From: Parabacteroides sp.
Lineage (GTDB): Bacteria > Bacteroidota > Bacteroidia > Bacteroidales > Tannerellaceae
Assembly: GCA_020026285.1 (NCBI GenBank)
Contig: JAHHQS010000017.1
Span: 1-40,173, forward strand
Reading direction: 5' to 3'
DNA: 40,173 nucleotides
The notes beneath the pieces were generated by a model. It worked only from the letters and a program-made list of their open reading frames with translations, was not told where the DNA came from and did no database searches. This document shows, piece by piece, positions 34,536 to 40,173 of this stretch. The position numbers and the translations under genes are program-made. Each line of letters opens with the position of its first letter. Position 1 is the first letter of the stretch.

Positions 34536-34945
34536 TTATATACAGCTTTTAACCCCTCTGATTACATTAGAAGTGAAGCCCGATAATTCCATTTCATTCA
34601 ATTCTTTGATTCTTATCTCTCCATGAGTTGTAACTCCTGAGTCTGTTTAGGATAGAATCCTAATACGTCATCTCCGTCAATTGCTGTACAGATATATCTT
34701 AAAGCGAACACAATCTCACTTGATGCAATACAGTTCCTGTATCCATTAATCATTCTTCTATCAGCATTATATTTCATAGTTCATATAAATATATTCAAGA
34801 TTGGATCTATCTGCTCTTTAGATGTATTAAATACCGAAACAAAAGTCATACCCTTTTGCATAGCATCGCCCATATTGCCAGAGTCGGTTATTTGTGCTTT
34901 CAAATGTTTATTATTTATAGATGAATTACCAGTAGTATAAAAATA
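34536..34945 (-). pseudogene. Remains of an unidentified minus-strand gene (in-frame stop and frameshift)
   Basis: Between the terminators of tsf and the aminotransferase gene, the minus strand reads as protein in pieces. Piece A (about 34945 down to 34784) gives about 54 codons including QITDSGNMGDAMQKGMTF, and ends at a TGA at 34781-34783. Piece B continues in the same frame for about 55 codons (NADRRMINGYRN, IVFALRYICTAIDGDDVLG). Near 34620-34645 the sense moves to another frame, giving VTTHGEIRIKELNEMELS and GFTSNVIRGVKSCI, ending at a TAA at 34536-34538 that touches the tsf terminator. There is no start codon or promoter at the upstream end, so the 5' part is lost. I do not recognise the family. 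A decayed or horizontally acquired gene fragment is the simplest reading. Confidence 0.5.
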
Positions 34946-34947
34946 AA

Positions 34948-34980
34948 AAGGAGAATAGTTCTATTAGAGCTATTCTCCTT
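34948..34980 (-). terminator. Terminator of the aminotransferase-ending operon
   Basis: An 11-base perfect stem (34948-34958 with 34970-34980), extended inside by TCT/AGA pairing, and followed on the minus strand by TTTTTATTTTTA. It lies 21 bases after the stop at 35002. Confidence 0.9.
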
Positions 34981-35001
34981 GATATTAAATAATATGTTGT
35001 A

Positions 35002-36195
35002 TTATTTTAATTTTGCCAAAGCGTCTTTAATTCTTTTCATTGCTTCAACGATATTTTCGTCAGATGTTGCATAGCTCATACGGATACATTCAGGAGAACC
35101 AAAAGCTCCACCACCAACACAAGCTACGTGACCTTCTTCCAACAGATAAAGAGCCAAGTCGTTTGAGTCATTAATTACTCGATCTCCAAATGATTTTCCA
35201 TAGAACGAACTACATTTAGGGAATAGGTAAAATGCTCCTTGAGGTTTGTTTACTTCAAATCCTGGAATTTCTTGTGCAAGTTTAACGATCAGATCACGAC
35301 GACGTTCAAATGCCTGACGCATTTCTTCAACAGGAGCCTGTGTTCCAGTATAAGCAGCTTCTGCAGCTTTTTGTGAAACGGAGCATGGTCCTGAGGTATA
35401 TTGGCCTTGAAGTTTGTTGACTGCTTTAACAATCCATTCAGGTCCGGCAATAAAACCAATACGCCAGCCAGTCATTGCATAGGCCTTTGAAACACCATTA
35501 ACAATAACAACACGATCACGAATTTCATCGAACTGAGCGATGCTTTCATGCTTGCCAACATAATTGATATGTTCATAAATTTCGTCTGCAACAACATATA
35601 CTTCCGGATGTTTTGCTAAAACAGCAGCCAGACCTGCTAATTCCTCCTTGCTATATACAGATCCTGTCGGATTTGATGGTGAACAAAGGATTAATAATTT
35701 AGTTTTAGGTGTGATTGCAGCCTCAAGTTGAGCTGGAGTGATTTTAAAATCCTGTTCAATACCGGCAGGAACAATAACCGGAGTTCCATCTGCAAGTTTA
35801 ACCATTTCCGGATAGCTAACCCAATAAGGTGCAGGAATGATTACTTCATCACCAGCATTAACCAAAGTCATTACGGTATTGCAGACTGATTGTTTGGCAC
35901 CATTTGCACAAGAAATCTGTGCAGCAGTGAAATCTAAACCATTTTCATTTTTTAACTTCGCTACAATTGCGTTACGCAATGCAGGATAACCAGCAACAGG
36001 AGAATATCTAGAGAAATTGTCATCGATAGCTTTTTTTGCTGCTTCTTTGATATGATCTGGAGTGTTGAAGTCCGGTTCTCCTACGCTCATATTGATGATA
36101 TCAATACCTTGAGCTTTTAGTTCATTACTTTTTTGTGACATTGCCAACGTTTGTGACGGAGACAATCTGTTTAGTCTTTCTGATAACTGTGCCAT
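35002..36195 (-). CDS. Pyridoxal-phosphate aminotransferase, class I (aspartate aminotransferase type)
   Basis: A 397-residue cytoplasmic fold-type I enzyme. The cofactor lysine is Lys237 in NGVSKAYAMTGWRIGFIAGP; other landmarks are the N-terminal NMSVGEPDFNTPDHI, the substrate/cofactor loop SRYSPVAGYPALR, CSPSNPTGSVYSKEE and VVADEIYEHINY. This pattern matches the prokaryotic Ib aspartate aminotransferases, which move the amino group between aspartate and 2-oxoglutarate; some also act on prephenate or aromatic acids. It lies 26 bases after ribBA and ends the three-gene minus-strand unit. Confidence 0.92.
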   Translation of the reverse strand: MAQLSERLNRLSPSQTLAMSQKSNELKAQGIDIINMSVGEPDFNTPDHIKEAAKKAIDDNFSRYSPVAGYPALRNAIVAKLKNENGLDFTAAQISCANGAKQSVCNTVMTLVNAGDEVIIPAPYWVSYPEMVKLADGTPVIVPAGIEQDFKITPAQLEAAITPKTKLLILCSPSNPTGSVYSKEELAGLAAVLAKHPEVYVVADEIYEHINYVGKHESIAQFDEIRDRVVIVNGVSKAYAMTGWRIGFIAGPEWIVKAVNKLQGQYTSGPCSVSQKAAEAAYTGTQAPVEEMRQAFERRRDLIVKLAQEIPGFEVNKPQGAFYLFPKCSSFYGKSFGDRVINDSNDLALYLLEEGHVACVGGGAFGSPECIRMSYATSDENIVEAMKRIKDALAKLK

Positions 36196-36221
36196 TGTAA
36201 TGTTATAATAATTAAGTGTTG

Positions 36222-37436
36222 TTATTTTAGATTATGTAAAGTATGTCCCATTCTTTCTTTCTTTGTTTTCAAATAGAACATGTTATATTCATTTGGAGTT
36301 ATTTCGATAGGAACATTCTCTACAACTGAAAGACCATAAGCTTCCAAACCAACACGTTTTATAGGGTTGTTAGTTATCAGGCGCATTTTAGTGATTCCTA
36401 AATGTTGAAGGATTTGTGCCCCTACGCCATAATCACGTTCGTCTGCTTTATGACCTAAAATAATATTGGCATCTATAGTGTCCATACCATCTTCCTGAAG
36501 CTTGTAAGCTCTCATTTTTTCCATTAGTCCGATGCCTCTTCCTTCCTGATTCAGATAAACAACTGCACCTCTTCCTTCTTTTTCAATCATACGAAGTGCT
36601 TTATGAAGCTGTTCTCCACAATCACAGCGCATTGAACCGAAAATGTCGCCTGTTGCACATGATGAATGAACACGAACCAATACAGGATCTTGTCCTTTCA
36701 AATCACCTTTGATAATGGCAATGTGTTCTAAGCCGTTACTCTTCTGGCGGAAAGGAATTAGTCGGAAGTGACCGTATTCTGTTGGTAAATCAACTTCTTC
36801 ACCTTGTTCTACAATAGATTCTTCTTTCAGTCGGTATGCAATCAGATCGGCGATAGAAATTAATTTCAAATCATGTTCGTCTGCAAATTTTCTCAATTCC
36901 GGCAGGCGAGCCATCGTTCCATCAGAACTCATGATTTCCATTAAGGCAGCAACCGGATATAAGCCGGCTATTTTACATAAGTCGATACTGGCTTCAGTAT
37001 GACCTGCACGACGAAGTACCCCTTTATCTTGTGCATATAGAGGATTGATATGACCTGGACGACCAAATGTCTCTGGAGTTGATTTCGGATCAGCCAATGC
37101 TAAGATTGTGGCTGCGCGGTCTGCTGCTGAAACACCTGTTGTACAACCTTCCAGTTTATCAACTGTAACAGTAAAAGGGGTTCCAAGCATAGATGTGTTA
37201 CTTTGTACTTGGTGTGGAAGATCTAATTCTTCGCAACGAGACATGGTGATAGGTGCACATAATAAACCACGTGCATTTTTCAACATAAAATTAACCTTTT
37301 CCGGTGTGATCTTTTCTGCAGCAATAATTAAATCGCCTTCATTTTCACGATCTTCATCATCAACTACAACAAGAAATTTACCTTGACGGAAGTCTTCAAT
37401 AGCCTCTTCGATGCTATTTAATTTTATTTCGCTCAT
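36222..37436 (-). CDS. ribBA: Bifunctional 3,4-dihydroxy-2-butanone-4-phosphate synthase / GTP cyclohydrolase II
   Basis: A 404-residue enzyme supplying both precursors of riboflavin. Residues 1-205 form the butanone-phosphate synthase, with the acidic loop [24 protein letters not shown] and [17 protein letters not shown]. Residues 206-404 form GTP cyclohydrolase II, with the zinc cysteines in [20 protein letters not shown], the catalytic NQEGRGIGL and the closing [15 protein letters not shown]. Both active sites look complete. The ATG overlaps the stop codon of the upstream permease gene by four bases (ATGA), so the two are coupled in translation. No FMN riboswitch is visible, and none would be expected inside the operon. 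Confidence 0.97.
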   Translation of the reverse strand: MSEIKLNSIEEAIEDFRQGKFLVVVDDEDRENEGDLIIAAEKITPEKVNFMLKNARGLLCAPITMSRCEELDLPHQVQSNTSMLGTPFTVTVDKLEGCTTGVSAADRAATILALADPKSTPETFGRPGHINPLYAQDKGVLRRAGHTEASIDLCKIAGLYPVAALMEIMSSDGTMARLPELRKFADEHDLKLISIADLIAYRLKEESIVEQGEEVDLPTEYGHFRLIPFRQKSNGLEHIAIIKGDLKGQDPVLVRVHSSCATGDIFGSMRCDCGEQLHKALRMIEKEGRGAVVYLNQEGRGIGLMEKMRAYKLQEDGMDTIDANIILGHKADERDYGVGAQILQHLGITKMRLITNNPIKRVGLEAYGLSVVENVPIEITPNEYNMFYLKTKKERMGHTLHNLK

Positions 37437-39400
37437 ATATCGTTTAAATTATCTATATTTTCTTTTGACAAATGTAGTGAAAATATCATTTCCTTAATCT
37501 CTTCACTTACCTTTTGTACTGTATTTATGTCCTGTCTTAAAAGTTTTCTCTGATAAACGGCAAACAGATAGATTATTATGCCTAAAGGCAGAAAACAACC
37601 TATGGCTATAGCTATACGTTTGTCTATATTAGTGTTTAACTGATGATAACTACTGATAATCGGATAATCCATTAATTTGTTTAATAATAGATTCTGATCA
37701 GAATTGCCAAGTTCTTCTACCAGATTTTCCATTCGTAATGCAATAGATTCAGCTGTATGATCTTTGCCTCCCGATTTCCAATATTTAATGTAGTTAATCC
37801 ATTTCTTATGATTCTTTGTATACACTTTACAATCAGCAATTAACTGATCCAATTCAGGCAGCAGACCGTCGTAATCTGGAGTATAAATGATTACTTCCTT
37901 GCGTTCCACATTTCTGCCGGCACGCCTTCCGAATAATTTTTTGATTGCATTCATATAAGTATCTGCATTCAGAATGACAGAATCGTTTACTGCTTTGTAA
38001 GTCAGAAAAACTCCAATCGGAGTAAGAACGGCAGAACTCAACCACATTCCCTGCCATGCTTCCCAGACACCATCTCTAGCCATTTTGAAACCAATATTAT
38101 CAATAATATAGTAGAAAATGAAAAGAATGACGGATATGACAACTGGCATACCCAGACCTCCTTTACGAATGATGGCTCCTAAGGGTGCTCCAATAAAGAA
38201 GAAAACCAAACATGCAAAAGACAGTGTGAATTTCTTATGCCATTCGGTCAGATGTCGACGTACTTTGTAGGCTTCATCGCTGATGATAGAAGCTTTAAAG
38301 ATCATCTCTGATTTTGTGTTTATAACTCTTGATTTAGCTTTGTTAAGAAGTGCCGATTTTGTACCAGGGCTTTGAGCCTGATACAGACTGTCGAAATTTT
38401 CATGAATGTTCTGTGCTATAGGTGCAATCGAATCCATTATATGTCGGGTGAAGGCATCGTCATCTTTTTTAGGCATATTTCTCATGATACTTTCAACATA
38501 AGTCTGTCGCAATATAATGGATGCATTAGCCTGTTTGACGCTATCCAGTTCTACTCCCATGGAATCGATAGAAGACTGCAAATCTTTTAAATTCTTTCCC
38601 ATGAACTGGTTCTGCATGAATGATTCATCTGTTCTGTTGAAATTGGCATCGAATTCTATCAGAATATCTTTCGTTGCAAAAGTTTCGCGTCTGTAAGGAA
38701 CAGCAGCCTTTGTTTTTACCTTCTGATTCTGACTCTTAAGATTTTCGAAAGACTCGCCGTTGTAAAGAGATAAAACCAGGTAAAGCTTGTCGGCTGAAGT
38801 TTTCAATCGACCAGAATCGGCTACAATAACTCGTGCATTATTAAAGCCTTCTGAATAGTCGTAAATCATTAAGTTTTTCAGCGTTCCGGTTTCTTTGACT
38901 TTCTCTTTGACGTAGACATTGAAACCTGTAATTTCTTTATAAAATACACCTTCTGGAATTTCCAGTTCAGGAGATTTCTGGCGTATAGAATAAAGAAGCG
39001 TGTATAATTTTACCTGAACAACAGGCATGACATTGTTCTGAAAGAAAAAGGCTCCGATACTAATCATACTGATCATAATGATTAATGGACGCATGATATG
39101 GATTAAAGATACTCCAGCCGATTTCATGGCAAGAAGTTCCAAACGTTCACCTAGATTTCCAAAAGTCATTAATGATGCTAGCAAAATAGACAATGGCAAA
39201 GCCATTGGAACAAGAAAGAGAGCTGCATAAAAGAACATTTCCCCCAGGACCATCATATCCAGTCCTTTCCCAACCATGTCGTCAACATATCTCCAAAGGA
39301 ATTGCATCAGGACGATAAAAAGGCAAATTCCAAAGGTCATGAAGAATACTGGCAGGAATGTCTGCAGCATGAATGTATATAATCGTTTTATCTTCAACAT
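37433..39400 (-). CDS. LptF/LptG-family permease with a long C-terminal extension
   Basis: A 655-residue inner-membrane protein, nearly twice the length of E. coli LptF or LptG (about 360). The family core has helices near residues 11-35, 55-80, 102-122, 391-411, 417-436 and 450-468, and the typical [20 protein letters not shown] coupling segment at 81-100. Between helices 3 and 4 lies a large periplasmic part (123-390). The core end [15 protein letters not shown] is characteristic. Residues 470-655 are extra: a hydrophilic, charged region and one more helix at about 595-616. The family moves lipopolysaccharide from the inner membrane to the periplasmic bridge with the LptB ATPase. It is the first gene of the unit with ribBA. 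Confidence 0.88.
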   Translation of the reverse strand: MLKIKRLYTFMLQTFLPVFFMTFGICLFIVLMQFLWRYVDDMVGKGLDMMVLGEMFFYAALFLVPMALPLSILLASLMTFGNLGERLELLAMKSAGVSLIHIMRPLIIMISMISIGAFFFQNNVMPVVQVKLYTLLYSIRQKSPELEIPEGVFYKEITGFNVYVKEKVKETGTLKNLMIYDYSEGFNNARVIVADSGRLKTSADKLYLVLSLYNGESFENLKSQNQKVKTKAAVPYRRETFATKDILIEFDANFNRTDESFMQNQFMGKNLKDLQSSIDSMGVELDSVKQANASIILRQTYVESIMRNMPKKDDDAFTRHIMDSIAPIAQNIHENFDSLYQAQSPGTKSALLNKAKSRVINTKSEMIFKASIISDEAYKVRRHLTEWHKKFTLSFACLVFFFIGAPLGAIIRKGGLGMPVVISVILFIFYYIIDNIGFKMARDGVWEAWQGMWLSSAVLTPIGVFLTYKAVNDSVILNADTYMNAIKKLFGRRAGRNVERKEVIIYTPDYDGLLPELDQLIADCKVYTKNHKKWINYIKYWKSGGKDHTAESIALRMENLVEELGNSDQNLLLNKLMDYPIISSYHQLNTNIDKRIAIAIGCFLPLGIIIYLFAVYQRKLLRQDINTVQKVSEEIKEMIFSLHLSKENIDNLNDI

Positions 39401-39419
39401 TTCCTATTTATTGAGCAGG

Positions 39420-39427
39420 CAAAAGTA
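39420..39427 (-). promoter_or_regulatory. Probable -7 box of the permease-ribBA-aminotransferase unit
   Basis: On the minus strand TACTTTTG lies 19 bases before the ATG at 39400. No TTG occurs at the standard -33 spacing. Confidence 0.5.
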
Positions 39428-39530
39428 GTGTAAAAAACGCTAATTTCCTCTATTTTCATGCTAAACTATGTGTAAAGCATTATTATAATGTTGTTTTATT
39501 TAATGTTTTGTTAATAGACGACGATTTATA

Positions 39531-39600
39531 CTTAAGTCTTTCCACTCTTGTAGAAAAGTCTGTTTACTTAAATGGAAAGATAAGATTTTTATATTTTTTG
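39531..39600 (+). other. Hairpin with a plus-strand T-rich tail in an intergenic gap
   Basis: Arms 39531-39544 and 39573-39584 pair over 12 bases with a two-base bulge, and a T-rich run follows at 39585-39599. It looks like a plus-strand terminator, but no plus-strand gene precedes it. The surrounding gap 39401-39647 holds no other feature apart from the -7 box at 39420. Confidence 0.4.
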
Positions 39601-39647
39601 AATAAAAGAATTGAGTTCGGATCTCTATTTAGACACTCATGATATTT

Positions 39648-40031
39648 TTATACGCCCATTGCTCTCATGAGAGTTTTAATTTGTTCATTCCATAAGTTGA
39701 TAGATTCTTCTTTGTCTTCTTTATAGCAGAAGTCGGTTATCTGAAGAGAGGTCGTTCCTGTCAATTCAAGCCGTTTTACGACAAATTCTAGATAATAATT
39801 TGATTTGAGCGGATCTTCCCAATAAAAACGAAGCGCTTCTTTGGGTTTCAGAATTTCTTTTCTTGCTGTTTGTTTGTCTTCTGCCCATGTGAAAGTGTAT
39901 ATATCATTATTAACAGATACGTGGTCAGCAAACCAAGTGGACAATCCATATGAAGTACTAAGGTGTTCCCATAAATTGGATTTAGATATATTATCGAATA
40001 CGAATTCAAGGCTAAACATTTCTTTATTCAT
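39648..40031 (-). CDS. START-like / AHSA1-related domain protein
   Basis: A 127-residue soluble protein. Phrases such as FSLEFVFDNISKSNLWEHLS, GLSTWFADHVSVNNDIYTF and LRFYWEDPLKSNYYLEFVV match the START-like domain family common in Bacteroidota, a hydrophobic-pocket fold related to AHSA1 and SRPBCC proteins. No catalytic residues are known and the ligand is unknown. Two adjacent ATGs (40034 and 40031) and a third at 40019 compete as the start; a frame open to a TTG at 40085 is unlikely. A TATATTTG box (40036-40043) touches the first ATG, so either the mRNA is nearly leaderless or the start at 40019 is used. It stands alone. Confidence 0.75.
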   Translation of the reverse strand: MNKEMFSLEFVFDNISKSNLWEHLSTSYGLSTWFADHVSVNNDIYTFTWAEDKQTARKEILKPKEALRFYWEDPLKSNYYLEFVVKRLELTGTTSLQITDFCYKEDKEESINLWNEQIKTLMRAMGV

Positions 40032-40035
40032 CATA

Positions 40036-40043
40036 CAAATATA
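40036..40043 (-). promoter_or_regulatory. Possible -7 box overlapping the START-like gene's start region
   Basis: On the minus strand TATATTTG ends one base before the ATG at 40034. No -33 element is found at 19-21 bases. If real, transcription would begin at or just inside the first possible start codon. Confidence 0.3.
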
Positions 40044-40173
40044 TTTTAGTCTTCCGCAATTTATGGAAAAAAGTTTAATTTCCAAATTTTTTTTGTTTAA
40101 TAATTGCTCATTATAAGCCCTTTAAAGAATGATGTGAAAAAAATATTGAAAAAAATGTTCTCAAAATTTGGTG

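Noticed and set aside
36222..39430. An FMN riboswitch controlling ribBA
   Set aside because: ribBA overlaps the upstream permease gene, and the leader of that unit is only about a dozen bases, too short for the aptamer.

Overview
The window reads as a chromosomal segment of a low-GC member of the Bacteroidales (Bacteroidota). Four things support this: many genes are preceded by the Bacteroidota -7 box TAnnTTTG, some with a TTG/TTTG -33 element; Shine-Dalgarno sequences are mostly weak; envelope genes are of Bacteroidota type (lipoprotein TamL beside TamB, a kinase-less PASTA protein, an enlarged LptF/G permease); and glycan-degrading enzymes (GH20 hexosaminidase, serine-type sulfatase) are scattered among housekeeping genes. 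The genus cannot be fixed from sequence reading alone. I saw no tRNA, rRNA, CRISPR array, insertion sequence or prophage.

Layout. 1-1.1 kb: a TPR protein. 1.3-5.6 kb: rpmH with its own promoter and terminator, then a tight four-gene run (PASTA protein, RluD-type pseudouridine synthase, D-Ala-D-Ala ligase, acyltransferase). 5.6-12.6 kb, minus strand: tamB followed by overlapping tamL. 12.7-17.0 kb, plus strand: NudC-like Nudix hydrolase, MnmD methyltransferase, a 577-base stretch without a convincing gene, and a secreted protein with a glycosidase-like look. 17.1-27.3 kb, minus strand: trxA, dnaE, GH20 hexosaminidase, small beta-barrel protein, CBM9-like protein plus LysE-family transporter, sulfatase. 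27.4-31.1 kb: purL. 31.3-34.5 kb: the ribosomal block rplM-rpsI-rpsB-tsf with a structured leader. 34.5-34.95 kb: remains of a broken minus-strand gene. 35.0-39.4 kb, minus strand: LptF/G-family permease, ribBA and an aspartate-type aminotransferase, tightly packed. 39.6-40.1 kb: a START-like protein.

How the genes work together. Envelope building dominates: Ddl supplies the D-Ala-D-Ala dipeptide, the PASTA protein may sense or bind peptidoglycan, the acyltransferase probably works on lipids, TamB/TamL move lipid or outer-membrane proteins, and the LptF/G-like permease probably exports lipopolysaccharide. The second theme is core information processing (L34, L13, S9, S2, EF-Ts, DNA polymerase III alpha, tRNA and rRNA modification). 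Hexosaminidase, sulfatase and the 685-residue secreted protein point to scavenging of amino-sugar or sulfated glycans, but they are separate transcription units and there is no SusC/SusD pair, so this is not a classical polysaccharide utilisation locus.

I found no defence or mobile system. The most useful less-ordinary observations are the broken unidentified gene after tsf, the structured leader before rplM, the bipartite hairpin between rpsB and tsf, the Lys/Glu tail of TamB that overlaps the tamL start, and the long C-terminal extension of the LptF/G-like permease.
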